Counted from the first letter of the stretch, positions 47,201 through 59,147 are shown. The stretch: 64,000 nt of DNA from Cloeon dipterum (GCF_949628265.1 NC_088787.1:8050501-8114500), one strand, 5' to 3'. Notes: a model not told the origin generated them from the letters alone. Translations and numbers: made by a program.

Positions 47201-50200
47201 CGCGGGCAGATTTTCTTGTTTGCAATACACTCGTCGAGATCTGCACAACATGACAGATTAAATTATAAATCTCTGAATTTTTAATCGCACTTACCGTCGC
47301 AGAGGAAAGTGGTTGGACTCAGGGCGTACCCCTCTGGACACTTTGATTCAGGCACCTTACCACCTGTTTCTTCCTGAGATAAGTCATCTCCTGATTTTTA
47401 AATCAAAATATTCAATTAAATTATTAAAAATGTTGAAAACAAGCAAAATGAAGGTGGCAAAAATTTAGTTGAGCCTAGAAACTAAAAATAAAAGGAAAAT
47501 TTACATATTTCTTGTAGCTTTCCAATAGAAAACTTATGAATAAAGAAAAAAAGAAAACTTCTATTTATAACGATACGTCTCTGAAAGTGAAATCTAAAAT
47601 TATTACATATTTTACGTTCGCCTGCAAGCATGACTTACCGTTTCCCGGTGAGCTCTGGAGCGTTCCCGGTTGCATAATCGAGCCGTCAGGCGTCAAACAG
47701 ACGAACGAGCCGGCTTCGTTGCGGCACTCCATGCCGGCCAGTTTGCACGCGTTGCTGTCGGACGCGCATTCGTCGATGTCTGCAACAGCAAGTTTAAACG
47801 ATGGTCTGATATTTTCAGTAAAATAAAAAATATTGTTTAATGGAATGAAGGTGGCCTAATTATCTGTATTAAGTAAGCCAATTTAAAATATATAAGTTGG
47901 ATGGAGATGGTAAGAGTTAAAATGAATTAATATACAAAAACATGAGAATAAATCAAATGTTTCCTCATTTTAGTCTATATAGAACAAATCAGAGATATAT
48001 TTATAATTAATTTTTAACAAGAAATATGTGTTTGCTAACTTCTCACTAAATAATAGACATCTATAGATAATTAAAAAGTGAAAGTGTTACAATTTAAATA
48101 ATCCAGTAATCAAATTCTTGGCAAAAAATAGTGAAATTAATCAGCCCAGTGTGAAACAGGGTTTATTTTTTTGATTTAAAATTTCACCATTGCAGTTTTT
48201 CTTATCCGCAGCGAGGGTGTAGCCTGACTGGCACGAGCATTCGATAGCTATGCCAGTGTCCACGCACTTCTGGCTGCAGGGGTTGTTTGACCGGCACCTA
48301 TATTTAATTTTAAAATTAAAACCTTCTAATTAAAGAAGACAAGTCCCAAACCGATCGTTTTCTGGCAGCAAAATGCACGATTTTCCGTCTGTGTCTAATG
48401 TAAAACCCGTTCGGCACTCGCACTCATACGACCCTCTTGTCGGAATGCAAATGTGCTGGCACAACTGTCCCGGGAATTGATCACAAAAATCTGGGGAAAA
48501 AATAAATTATATTTCAAAATCGTTGAAAATTCTTTAGAAAATTGAAATGTAGTTAATTTTAGCTTCAATTACTGTCGGCCTCTTCGCTGTCGCTGCCGAG
48601 GTCATTCAGTCCAATGCCAATTTTCTGAATGGGCTGCGTCAGGGTGGGTGCCGACGCCAGCCTGCCCGTGTAGGGTTGGCTCGAGCAGCACGTCATGTAG
48701 GCCACGTTCCACGGCGGACCGAAAAGGAACTCGTGATTTGCGCACGCCAGGGTCATTGACGAGACAATCAGGCCCAATCTGCACGCACTGCAGCAGTCCT
48801 AAAAATGTTATTAAATTTTTTAAACTAAAAATTTTATTAAACGTAGATATGGGTGCAACTCTAAATACTTACAATTTCTTAAAAACCTTTTTATAATTAA
48901 TTTAATTTTTTATTTTAAATTTGTGAAATAAAAAGTAAATATACTACTGAAATTATTTGAAATTAACTGTAAATGTTGAAGCTTAAGACAGATTTTAATA
49001 TAATTATTTGCAGTCCATCATGAGGACTGCGGAATATTTTAACATTTGCTTTTGCTATCTAGCTGTCAATCTTAAATAACCTAAATAAGAGGCATATTTC
49101 ATAATTGAAAATCAGGTAAATAAACAAAACCTTTCTGTATCGCGTTGAAACCCCTGGGAGACCTACGCAGTCCTGGCCGTCCCTGGCGTCCTGTTGTCCC
49201 AGACTGCACTGTTTTGCCCTTAAATGAAACAAGCAAATAATTTTTCAGCAGGGTTGAAAATTAATGTCAAAATAAAGCTTTAATTTTAATTGCAAGGGGA
49301 CTTAAGGAGTCAAAACTAGACCAGTATTATTTACAGTTTTAAGATGTTAAATAGAAAATTAACTCACAAAAATATTATAAATTAAATTATGATGTTTTTA
49401 TTGCATTTAACAAACAAAATGTCATTGGTCGGAGGAAAAAATTGGCACGAGATCTTTGGAAATCAATAATATTTTTACCAAAAATAAAGGATAAAATCAC
49501 TGACTCCAGCTAGAAATTTTCTTATTTAAAAAGAATTGACAAAAACTTGTACTGCAAGATAATTTTACAGAAAACAATTAAAAAATCATTTTTTTTGTGA
49601 TAGAAATTTAATTTCTGTTCCTTTATTGGGGAATTGAGCTTGAAAATAGTAAAATAATTCCATTGCGTTGCATTTGATTTTTTTCTCTGGCGAACCTTTC
49701 TGCCTCGACGCAGCAAATTTCGATGGCAGTGAGACACATGCTGAGGTGCTCTGACGGCACATCCCTGGGCGTGGAAATACTGGAGCAGCTCTCCTCCTTG
49801 CGTCCCAAATTGCAGCAGTGCTTCAACGTCGCGTCTAAATCGCCAACTTTGAGAGAAAGAGAGAGAAAAAATATGAAACGAAGAAGGAAATAATATTCCC
49901 TGGTGAACGCGAGCGAAGGGAAGGAAGCGGATTGTTATTGTTTCTCCGAAGACACTGGCCGATAAGCACCCTCTCCTCGGTCTCGGAGGTGATAAACCTG
50001 CGCTGCAGCCAGCTCTGTGTGCTGTTTTTTTAGTAAACAATACATACAAAAGCCGTCCAAACACACATCAGATACCGAGCAGCACTGTTTCAACGCCAAG
50101 ATAGGGAGGAAGTAGTGCATTACATAGAATTCCCTGTTTGTTCTGCTGGATAAACAGCTTTTTTCCTAAATTATTTTACGCGCAGACAGTGTATGGACCG

Positions 50201-50990
50201 GTCACTTAATTGTGTTGTTGTGCACAAATTTCGGGCGGCGCGCGGCAATTATTGTAGATTAACGAACGCCGTCTGCGCCGAGTGAATTGGAGACAAAGCA
50301 AGCGGTGACGTCAAGGGTTAACAGAGGTGCAAGGATAAATTTCAAACGCGCAGCTAGCTTTGTTAGACACGAGGAACTCAAACGCGTAATAATTCATGAT
50401 TTGAATGGGATTCTGATCAATTTTCTGCTGGAAAGAACGGCAATACACATGGACAGTCAAATTTAAAAAAAAAAATAATGGCAAATAATATTCAGTGAAT
50501 TAATTCAGGAATTCTAATTTACTATGAATGAATTTAATTTTAAAATTTATTTTCCTACATTCTAATTTAATTCCTAATAAGCAATATAAATTAAAATTCA
50601 AGCAAAAATTAAATAATTCAACCCTGAGAAAAAAATCACCACAGAGCAACCAAATCCTAAAGCCATTTAAATTTTTTAGATTTAATTAGAATAAATCCTG
50701 TAATCCTTAAAATAAAAATTAATATATCAAAAGACTTAGAGTTTTAGTCAATGTTACTTCGTAAAAAACTAAATTGCCAGACAAGAGATTGTTTTTATAA
50801 AATAACCGCATGGCAATTTTCCCACCCATTAATGCGCAGGAAAAGGAACTGCACGCTTAAAATGCAACCCGATCGGCCTGTTTGGTTACTTTGATAGCAA
50901 TCGCTTTTGACAATTTGACAAATTACCTGCTGCACTGGCGAGTCGCAGGGAAAACGCGAGCACCAACGAGACGATCGACGGATGCAGCAT
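41293..50990 (-). CDS. Fibulin-1/2-like extracellular matrix protein
   Basis: Twenty-three exons join without a frame break to 1112 residues. From the 5' end they are 50927-50990, 49696-49834, 49131-49218, 48573-48798, 48352-48490, 48188-48297, 47639-47779, 47295-47390, 47091-47240, 46595-46744, 46383-46532, 45851-46075, 45662-45793, 45463-45603, 44789-44983, 44601-44735, 44180-44334, 44004-44115, 43559-43670, 43355-43494, 43085-43214, 41831-42098 and 41293-41433. Order: signal peptide, two anaphylatoxin-like modules (HCCNLG...EICC; QCSLGQ...[10 protein letters not shown]), a linker, about 16 EGF-like modules, most calcium-binding (D-x-N/D-E-C starts), and a fibulin C-terminal domain ending [17 protein letters not shown]. 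Fibulins bind basement-membrane and elastic-fibre proteins. More EGF modules are present than in vertebrate fibulin-1 (9) or -2 (11). One module (45851-46075) carries a Pro/Thr-rich insert. The intron after 45662-45793 has a GC donor (G then GCAAGT). An intron holds a hAT MITE. Confidence 0.92.
45087..45361. mobile_element. hAT-type MITE, copy 3, in a fibulin intron
   Basis: A 275-bp copy starting CAGCGGGGACCAGAT and ending GTGGACCCCGCTA, with a perfect 8-bp target duplication ATATATTG (45079-45086 and 45362-45369). Its interior is very close to copy 2 (for example GTGAAAATGCGCGAA and CAGACGCCATCTTG). It lies between two EGF exons and does not disturb splicing signals. Confidence 0.92.
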
Positions 50991-51680
50991 CTCGCCGAGA
51001 ATGAATGAATGGACCACTATAAGGAGGAAGAAAACACACACACACACTCCACACCCCAGCAGTGGAGGGGGAATAATGACTGTCTCAGTCGGCTCCTTGT
51101 AAAACACTCCCACGCACAAATTTTTTAACAAAATATGCAGCAGAATTGTAGAGAACTTTCATTAATGCTGAAAAACCATCACGGAATATTTAATTAAACT
51201 GCTCTAACTGGAAAATGATTGTTTTTTTTGTCAAATTTTAAACACTATAAAATTAAGTAATTGTTTAACTAATTTTTGGTGCATATAGTTTAATATAAAC
51301 GGCTTTAGTTTCATTTATAAAATTATTTACAAAATTGTCACAAATATTTATAGAATAGCAATTTTGTTTGAACATTTTTTTAAATTTTAGGATTAAAAGC
51401 GATTTTAATGTATCTCATTCTTCGTTTGTAATATATATTAGTTTGGTAGTTTTTACTACTTTAAATATTAAATTAAAAGGAGGCAAATGTTTTTACTAGA
51501 GTAATCTAAATGTATTTCAAACAACATAGCTGTTATTCCTTTAACCATCTTTTAACTATTGAAACTAAATCAAAAGAATTACTATTACTTGTGAGTGAAA
51601 CTAAAATGAATATAATTAAAAATAGACAAATAATAATTATTAAGCCTGACGAAGTGAATCTTTAACATAACATCAGAGAA
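50991..51680. other. Intergenic, no gene recognised
   Basis: The upstream region of the fibulin gene, with a CA/GT-rich tract near 51034-51048. No core promoter motif is convincing. The plus strand here shows none of the family promoter motifs found further right. Confidence 0.5.
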
Positions 51681-51689
51681 GGAAAATAC

Positions 51690-52040
51690 CGATGTCAAGG
51701 TAAAAAAGAAAACCCAAAGCCAAAAAACAAGGCGTGAAACCAGCGGGCTCCAACGACAAAACTGCAAAAACTAAAACTGGCGCTGACTCAGGTGGACCCA
51801 ACAAAAATGGATCTGGAGCGAAATCTGCTCATGTTAAACAAAAAATTCTACGAAGATGTAAAAAAAAACAAGGGTATCAAGCAAGACAAACCAAATTCCA
51901 ACTATTGCAATTATTGTACCAAGATGTCATTAGGAAAATCATTTTTTCCTACAAATTTCAATTTCCTAAATCAGAACACTCAATTGCATACAAAAACTAC
52001 TATTTTAAATTCGTCATTTTATTTATACTGAATTCTGTGA
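51690..52040 (+). pseudogene. Orphan 3' exon of the Lys-rich secreted family (relic A)
   Basis: The translated text KPAGSNDKTAKTK, then SGGPNKNGSGAKSAHVKQK, resembles the last exon of the gene at 52251-54365 (SGTNKNSSAVKTANAKQKV). After KQK the resemblance continues only in another frame (VKKNKGIKQDKPNSN against KKVNNKGRKQEKPKTN), so a frameshift has occurred. No matching first exon, signal-peptide exon or family promoter box was found upstream between the fibulin start and this point. It is probably the 3' remnant of a lost family member. Confidence 0.65.
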
Positions 52041-52186
52041 ATTCTAAATAAAATTAAAAACATTCAAAAGGTATGAAAAATACAAAATAAATTTTCTAAA
52101 AAAATGCAGAAGTGCGCTGATATTTGTTGGCAGTATGGCGCTGAGGAAAATTGAAAAAAAAAACATGGCTGATCAAGCGCGTTCCA

Positions 52187-52235
52187 ACAGGAAGCTGATG
52201 TGAGCAAGACCTGGTATTTGCCATCAGTTCGAAAG
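52187..52235 (+). promoter_or_regulatory. Family promoter, gene B
   Basis: ACAGGAAGCT (52187-52196) is followed by the initiator-like TCAGTTCGAAAG (52224-52235), 16 bases before the start codon. The same pair occurs before the other family members. Confidence 0.65.
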
Positions 52236-52250
52236 CAGCTCTCGGTGAAA

Positions 52251-54365
52251 ATGATGAAACTAAGCGTGCGTCGAGTGAACGTTATTGTTCATATTCTAAA
52301 AATTAAAAATGATTTAATTAGGCTTGTCTGCTCCTCTTAACTCTCTTGGCAACCCTGACCGCTGCAGCCCCCGCGAAGATGGACCAATACGCCCCCAAGA
52401 AGGATGATCAGGTTTTGCGTGTTTCGAAATTTAGTATTTGAATTCAGAAATAGGACTTTTGATCAGGCCGCTGATGATATAGCTGCGGAATTAAAGCAAA
52501 TCGAATTGGTACGGTACATTCTCATGGTTTCAGATATATTCTAACATTATGAATCCAGATACCTGCCTATCCAGAGGAAAAAACTAAAGGATTGCAGGAG
52601 TTGCTTGATGATGGGCCAGGTATTGATTTGTCGAGTCGAACGGATTTAATTTAATGTTTTATCAAGCTTACGCCTTTTTGTCTCTTTTAGTTTCCAATTT
52701 AGTTATTACAAATTTTGCTCGTATTTATTTTTTGTGTAGAAAATAATGTCTAAAAATTCCTATTCGGTCTGAATATACGTAATAATTATTGTCAATTATT
52801 GGATTTTTTTTTCAAAATGTTTTATGGGTTATGGGCCACATCGTGGGGCTGTTAAATGTATATTCAGTTAGAATTGGAAATTTTAAAAGACGGTATTTAT
52901 TTTAAGTACTGTAGTTTCAAGTAGCGCTCTATTACCTCTGGAAAAAATTTTATTCCTGAATTTGGGGTTTTCACTCCAGATAAAAATCTCATATTAACTA
53001 TTTATTTGCTTTACTCACAAATATGTCATTCAAGTACCTGTAGTCTCCTACTACTTTTCACTTTTGGTCGCGGGTATTATTGTTAGTAATGATTGTTAGG
53101 CGATTTTTATATTAGAAATTCGTTAAAGCAACAGAGAAAGATTTTGAATTAAAATCAGTTTTCGCCGGAAACACGAGCAAACAAGTTGCATCACTAAGAG
53201 TTCCGAGCGTTTAATTGGGAAGGACCCGGCTCAATCGGGTAAATTCTTTGCTCATTTTAAATTTTACTTCTGTCAATTCTCTTAAATTGTTATTTCCAAA
53301 GTCGATTATGAATTCTATTTAAGGTCCTTGTATTCTGTTAGTAGTAGTTGACAGAGGAGCCTTTCTTATTAAAAATAGAAGAATTGTTCAAGATCCCGAT
53401 TTATTTGTCACCTCCTAACCCCAGAGAACACTATTAAATACAAGTTTATATGTATAACACGCTTAAAATTTGTAGTTTACTCTCTTTGTCAAAAATCATG
53501 TCGAAAACAATTTTTGTTCATTTAATGGAATCAATCGAATCTATAGAGATGAGTAATGATCCGGCTGCGCTAGCAAAACGATTGAACTTAAATCTTACGC
53601 AAATTATGCCGGTAAAGTTGAGTTTTCCATTTGAACTTTTGAGTGCTGAAACCACTCTCAGGGTCCAGATAAATTAGACGAAATGACAAGCGGAGGGCTT
53701 TGGATGCAAGAGGAGTTTAGAAGACGCCCTGAGGAAATTGTAACAGTTAAAGTGATCAAAAATTTTATAAATATTAAAAATGCCACATAAACACAGAAAA
53801 AAGACCAGCTTGCTATTAATATGAAGTCAGACGACGAGGAATCCGTACAAATCAAGAAAGAAAACCCCAAGAAAAAAACAGGTAAAATAGAATTTTCGTT
53901 CTTTCTGGAAGAAAGTTTTATGATGACAATTAAATCGCTAATATTCCTGATATTTCTGAATATTTGCCAACACCCAATAAATCCAAATAAATTTTCTACC
54001 CATTTAAAGTTTAAAATGAAAATGTCCCGAAAGATTTTATTTTGGCTTTTTGTGTCTTTCAAAACAAATATTCAAATTTTTAACCCTCATTGTCAGAGGC
54101 ATCACCAGAGCAGCCTAATCCAGTTTTCAAGACTGCTGGCAAGTCGGATGGCTCAAAAAAGGTGGCTGTTGTAGGATCTGGAGATGGCAAGGCCTCAAAA
54201 GCAAAGGCCGTTGCTAATGCGAGCGGTACCAACAAAAATTCATCTGCGGTGAAAACTGCCAACGCTAAACAAAAAGTGCAGCCCAAGAAGAAGGTGAACA
54301 ATAAGGGCCGCAAGCAGGAGAAGCCGAAAACCAACGCCGGCACTGCTCCCAAATCTTCTGGATAG
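52251..54365 (+). CDS. Lys-rich secreted family protein, gene B
   Basis: Eight exons (52251-52265, 52322-52411, 52467-52508, 52559-52619, 53547-53611, 53662-53739, 53797-53881, 54097-54365) join to 234 residues. Exon 1 encodes M-M-K-L-S. Exon 2 completes a signal peptide (ACLLLLTLLATLTAAAPA). Short acidic/amphipathic exons follow (AADDIAAELKQIEL; EMSNDPAALAKRLNLNLTQI; GPDKLDEMTSGGLWMQEEF). A highly basic, Lys/Ala/Ser-rich, probably disordered tail ends with KQKVQPKKKVNNKGRKQEK and APKSSG. Two introns break the phase-0 rule of the family (after exons 4 and 7). Exons 4 and 5 are joined over 927 bp by phase only, so another small exon may be missing; reading on from exon 4 would stop after 13 codons. 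AATAAA lies at 54410-54415. No known family; a secreted structural or binding protein is inferred. Confidence 0.75.
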
Positions 54366-54409
54366 TTGCAAAAATTGAACATGTGACAAAATTGCAATAT
54401 TAAAGAAAC

Positions 54410-54415
54410 AATAAA
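54410..54415 (+). terminator. Polyadenylation signal of gene B
   Basis: AATAAA about 45 bases after the stop codon. Confidence 0.7.
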
Positions 54416-54866
54416 GAAATTATTTTCTGACTCTTTTTTTTATAAAAATTCATTTTTTTAGTCTTTAGATTATATTTTCAAAAATATTAATTGCAAAATT
54501 TCAAATTTCGGTGCAATTATATCTAAAACCCTAAATTTCCTAAATTTAGAGCTTATAACTAATTTTTGGAAATAAAATAATGTCTTGAATTGAATAAAAC
54601 ATCAGAGAAAAATTTCACTTATATGTGTGTTTTACCGCAAAAAGTACGAATGATTTAGAATATTCGATTTTTCACTAAAACCCAGTGGAAAATATGCTCG
54701 TATGTTTCCCAACTTTCCATCGCTAAAGCGGATGTTTTGATCAAACTGCAACGCACAGTTGGAAACGAAGCTTCTAGCATTTCGTAGTAAAATGGGCAAA
54801 TACAATCATGGCCGACGAGATCCGCTCCAAATATTGAAATACTGCGCAGTTTTTCAAGGACGATTA

Positions 54867-54924
54867 ACAGGAAACTGCTCCATCACATATGCTGAAACTC
54901 TCGAGAGTTAAATCAGTTTGAAAC
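54867..54924 (+). promoter_or_regulatory. Family promoter, gene C
   Basis: ACAGGAAACT (54867-54876) and the initiator TCAGTTTGAAAC (54913-54924), 46 bases apart. A further shared block upstream (ATGGCCGACGAGATCCGCTC near 54809) has counterparts at 52165, 58669, 59800 and 62517. Confidence 0.65.
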
Positions 54925-54953
54925 TTATGCTCGTCGAGAGGCAAGCGTTCAAA

Positions 54954-57515
54954 ATGATCAAGTTAGGCGTGAGTCTACACACAATATTTTGAAAATACAA
55001 TTGGAATTTCCTCGACATAATATAGGTGTGTTTCATCGTGCTCAATGTAATCGGGTCAAGCCTGGCTGCCCCGGCCAATGATGTATCAAATCTTAAGATT
55101 GCCCAGAAACCAGAGGGCAAGCCCGCAGACCTTGGCGCTTCCAATAACAAACTGCAGGTAAGGGAGAAGTTTGAATTTCTGTATGGTGATATGAAAACAG
55201 GAAATGTCTGTTTAAGAACTTGAGGGGATCGATTGGCACTGACCAAATGGTCCTGGTAGGTGTAGAAATGCTAACAAATATATTATGTTTAAAATTAATC
55301 TCTTCAGGCTGCTCCTGTCATTCAGTCGGACGAGAAAAATAAGGAGGTAATGCAAATTCCCCTCCTCATTGTTCGGTCTAAGACGTGATGCATAAATCAA
55401 CAGCAAAAAGTACAGTCTCTTATTGCCGTTGCCGATGCAGCAGTTGCAGAATTACCCCAGCAGAAGGTAAATATAATTTGATTTGCTAGAGTAAATCAAA
55501 CTTAATGTGCGTGTGACTTATTATTTAGTTTAATCAATTTTTTTGTTATTTCCTTTTGATTCTATTCTATTAAAGAAGTCTGTCGGCTCATTTAAACTCA
55601 GTATTTTTCTGTTAAAAAGGAGCAAATATTGGAAATGTACTGACAATGAGAACGTGGAAATTTCAATTTTTTAATAAAAAAAACAATGAATATACATGCA
55701 GAGCGATTTATTTTAAATTTTGCACTGAATTTAATAAATCAAACGTTATTCAGAAACCCATAGACGATAGCGCTTTCAAGAACAACCTGCAGGTAAGGGA
55801 GAAATTTAAATTGCTGTATAGTGATATGAAAACAGGAAATGTCTGCTTCAGAACTTGAAGGGATCGATTAGATCTGACCAAGATATGGTCATGGTAGGTG
55901 CCGAATTAGGTGCAGAAAAACAAACAAATCATATTTAATTAATCTCTTCAGTCTGCTGCTGTCCTTCCAGATGACAAGAAAGAAAATAAGGTAATGCAAA
56001 TTCCCCTCCTCATTTTGCGGTCTAAGACATGATGTGTAAATCAACAGCCAAAAATGCAGCCTATCAGCGCCATTAGCGATACAGTAAACGCAGAACCACC
56101 CCAGCCGAAGGTAAAAATTGATTTTCTAGAATAAATCAAAACTTGAGTGACTCATTTTTTAGTTTTAAGCATTTTTTTGTATTATTTTGCTTTCACCATT
56201 AAATAATTTTGTTGGCCATGAGCTGCTCATTTAAACTCAGTAAAGGATCAAATATTGAAAATGCATTGTTTTAGTGCTGTTTTTCACAATTTGTGTTCTA
56301 AAATATTTAATTTGCCAACAGATGAAAATACATCAAATCCAAGACAGTGTTGGTGAAACAGGAGATTCGCAACAAAACAAGGTAAATAAATTTATAATGA
56401 GCACGTGAAATTTAATACCTTTAAGGGAATAGTTTTGTATGTTTAATGACGTCTACTGAGGACGTAAAAATTTCAAGTTTTGAAAAAAGGGGTTTTTAAT
56501 TTTTGCACTGAATTGTAAAACACTTAAATTTCTTTTTTTCCAATATTCATATTAAAAAATATGAACTCAATACGTTTAATTAAATTCTTCGCGTTGTCCG
56601 ACTCGCTATTCCAGAAAAATTAGAACATATATATTTTTATTTCTTATCACCCTCCACAAATTAATCTTCTGTATTTCTTCTTTCTTTATTCGTTCTCTGT
56701 TATTGGATGGAAAAATTATGTGCCTTATTTTTCCAAATTTCCTTTTAACCAGCGTAGCATATTGCATGACTTTTAATCAAATTTTAAAATATTAAACAGA
56801 TGTGTGATTAGTATTTTGTGGACAATTTATCAAACATTAAAATCAATAAAATATTTGTATCACTTTTCTTGAACATATTATATATCCACAAAATTAAATC
56901 AGAAGCAAATAAAAATAGATTATCTGCTAACCTTTCGAGTAAATAATTAAATTAAATATCCATCAGTTGGTGCCTTTGAATAAAGCTGTTCAAATTGATG
57001 TAATGAACGCTCCAACGATGCTGCAAGGAAAACCACAGGCAATCAGCGGAGAAAACGTGCAAAACTCTGGCGAGAAAAAGACTATCAATTTGAAAGGAGT
57101 GATGCCAGTCAAGGCAGAAATTCCGTCCAAACTCTCTGTAAAGTCACCCGCCGGGAACGCCAAATCTGACCCAAAGAACACGGACGCTCAACCGCAGGCA
57201 ATCAGCTTGAAAAATGGGCAAAATTCAGATGGGAAAAAGGCTGTCGATACTAAAGCGAAGATTCCTGACGCTAAAGTTCCATCAAAACCTACTGGCTCGG
57301 CCTCTGAAGTCAAGGCTCCCGTTAAAGGAAAAGCGGTAGCGCAGGTAAAATCTAAACAGAATAAGGTGCCTGCTGTTCCTGCTGAGAAGAAACCTGCTGT
57401 TAAATCAGACAAGCCCAAGCAAACTCCGGCAGAAAGTGGAAAGCCGGTAGCTAAAGTTGAGAACCCACCGAACAAAACTTCCAAAATTAAAGCTAAAGCG
57501 GCTAAGAAACCATAG
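54954..57515 (+). CDS. Lys-rich secreted family protein, gene C
   Basis: Eleven exons, every one a multiple of three, give 359 residues: 54954-54968, 55026-55157, 55217-55255, 55308-55346, 55404-55466, 55754-55792, 55852-55893, 55952-55990, 56048-56110, 56322-56381 and 56967-57515. Exon 1 is M-I-K-L-G. Exon 2 finishes the signal peptide (VCFIVLNVIGSSLAA) and ends NNKLQ. The run from exon 6 to 9 repeats the run from the end of exon 2 to exon 5 (NNLQ; NLKGSIRSDQ; SAAVLPDDKKENK; AEPPQPK), introns included. The long last exon is Lys/Pro/Ala-rich and carries its own repeat (PQAISGENVQNSGEKK and PQAISLKNGQNSDGKK), ending KIKAKAAKKP. Predicted to be secreted, strongly basic and disordered. AATAAA occurs near 57780. 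No known family. Confidence 0.8.
55146..56110 (+). repeat. Intragenic tandem duplication of a four-exon block
   Basis: Unit 1 (about 55146-55466) and unit 2 (about 55781-56110) are offset by 635-644 bp. The intron following NN(K)LQ is 59 bp in both and nearly identical (both contain GATATGAAAACAGGAAATGT). Following exons have lengths 39/42, 39/39 and 63/63. Flanking intron words such as GGTAATGCAAATTCCCCTCC and AAATCAACAGC also recur. Intron conservation indicates a fairly recent event. Confidence 0.9.
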
Positions 57516-58120
57516 CTTAAGTCTAATAGCGAGCCCAAGCTTGTAAACTGGATAGATGCATGAAAATGGGAGTTGAAAATCGTTTTTGGACTTTTTAATT
57601 GTTACTTTATTTTTCACACACAGTCAAGTTATATCTTGGGAATCATAAATTATCTTGTAAACAAATTAATTTTATATTTGCAAATTATTTCGATCAAAAA
57701 ATCTCTACTTTGTTTGCATTATCACGTGTGTAAATAACTTTTGTAATTCGTAAGCCACAATGTATCTGAAAAATTCAAGAATAAAAATAAAAATTGATGA
57801 ACACCATCTATGTGAACTTTCCTTTTAAATACACCACGGCAATGTAGACCTGTTTGTACGTTTTTCAATATGTTTAAAGATTTTGGAGTTTAAAAAATTT
57901 TATGTGGCTAAAAAGTCATGAAATTTCATGATTATGGCGTCTACAGGTTGATCAGAACGCACATAAATATTTTTCGGCTTTCTTAAATTGCCAGCCTTGA
58001 TTATTTTGAGCAAAATAATCTCAATTTGATTTTAATTATTGCAATATTTAATTATTTATGCTTCATAATCCTGGTAAATGCTTGTTGCCTATGCATGAAC
58101 TCATCCTTTAGGATTCAGTT
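57516..58120. other. 3' flank of gene C and spacer, no gene recognised
   Basis: 3' UTR with AATAAA signals near 57780, then AT-rich spacer. Confidence 0.6.
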
Positions 58121-58349
58121 GACGCCAAAATTGACCTAAATCAAGCTGTATAAATTTTTGTAGAAAAGTGGCTGCAAAGTTAGTCCTGAGGACTGTCTCC
58201 CTACTTGATATCTGATTTTATTTCACAAAAAAGAGTTTCCCTAAAAGGTTTCACACGCTGTTGGACAGATCTCGATGAGAGGAATCAAAATGCTCCAAGA
58301 AAATGTAGTCAAGCGTTATACATTTTGGATAAAATTTGAATTTTTACTG
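58121..58349 (-). repeat. Interspersed repeat R3, copy 2
   Basis: The reverse complement aligns along its length with 6971-7208, including TTTTATCCAAAATGTA, GAGATCTGTCCAACAG and TTTGCAGCCACTTTTCTA. It sits in the spacer between family gene C and relic D. Confidence 0.8.
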
Positions 58350-58668
58350 TATCGCAACGTCTTTTTTTAATATTGGAATTTTAGAACAAATTGTTTCTCG
58401 AACAACTATATGTTTATTGCATCCAACAATTCATATAATTTTCAATTTTCGCCCTGTACATCAATCCACTTTAATATTAAGAATAGGTTTCTACATAATT
58501 CACAGGGGCCTAGCAGGCCCAGAAAATTATTTTTCACTAGATTTTATTACCAATATTAAAAACATCTACAGGGGATTGAGCCTTGTTAAAAATGCGTCAC
58601 AATTTCACAAACGCAAAAACGTTATTCGACCGAACATCAGCGCAGAACGTGCAGTGGACAGAAACAAT

Positions 58669-59147
58669 AATGGCCGACCGTATCCGCTCCAAATAATTTG
58701 AAATTGTGCAATTCCACGTAGGATAGAATTCTAAGAAAAAGGAAACTGTTGAGCATGGGAACATGCTAGTTTTTCTCAAACTTTCATACATTTTTGAAGT
58801 TGGTATATACACGTAGATTTCAGACTCAAAAGTTTATAAAATGTGTAAATGGAGCTTCAATAAACAGAACTGAAATTACAAGCAAGATCTTATAACTATT
58901 TTTTGTCTTGATTGGAGCAAACTTAGCTGCGCCGCCAAAGAAAAAGGGAAGAGGATCAATTATGAACGAAAAACAATTAAGAGCAATAATAACTCTGGGC
59001 AGCGAAGTGTCACCCTTATATAGAGTTGTCAATGTGCCAGTAGATAAATTTATCATTCCAAACGATAAAATAATTTTATTTCATATAATATCGTCCTTAA
59101 ACAAACAGACCATGTCCAAAACTGGGGGAGATGCAATAGTATCTTAA
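58669..59147 (+). pseudogene. Relic D of the Lys-rich secreted family
   Basis: The upstream block ATGGCCGACCGTATCCGCTC (near 58670), the box AAAAGGAAACT (58737-58746) and a worn initiator near 58819 match living members. ATGTGTAAATGGAGC at 58841-58855 corresponds to the 15-nt first exon (M-x-K-x-S), but the donor position reads TTCAAT instead of GTAAGT. A frame then resembles the end of exon 2 (LIGANLAAPPKKK) without a proper acceptor before it. It continues 60 residues to a stop at 59145-59147. Unspliced translation from the ATG stops after ten codons. This is most likely a dead copy; a drifted gene with other splice sites is the alternative. Confidence 0.65.

Noticed and set aside
49522-50064. 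A 180-residue minus-strand frame
   Set aside because: It runs through a fibulin exon (49696-49834) in another frame and continues into intron; the phase-consistent fibulin reading has the cysteine pattern of an anaphylatoxin module.
51734-52051. A functional single-exon Lys-rich gene
   Set aside because: Similarity to gene B switches frame midway and there is no promoter, first exon or signal peptide; called a relic instead.
52559-52654. Gene B ending after exon 4 by reading through to TAA
   Set aside because: Using the GTATTG donor gives phase-matched joins to four further exons and a family-type basic tail with a polyadenylation signal; an alternative short isoform is still possible.
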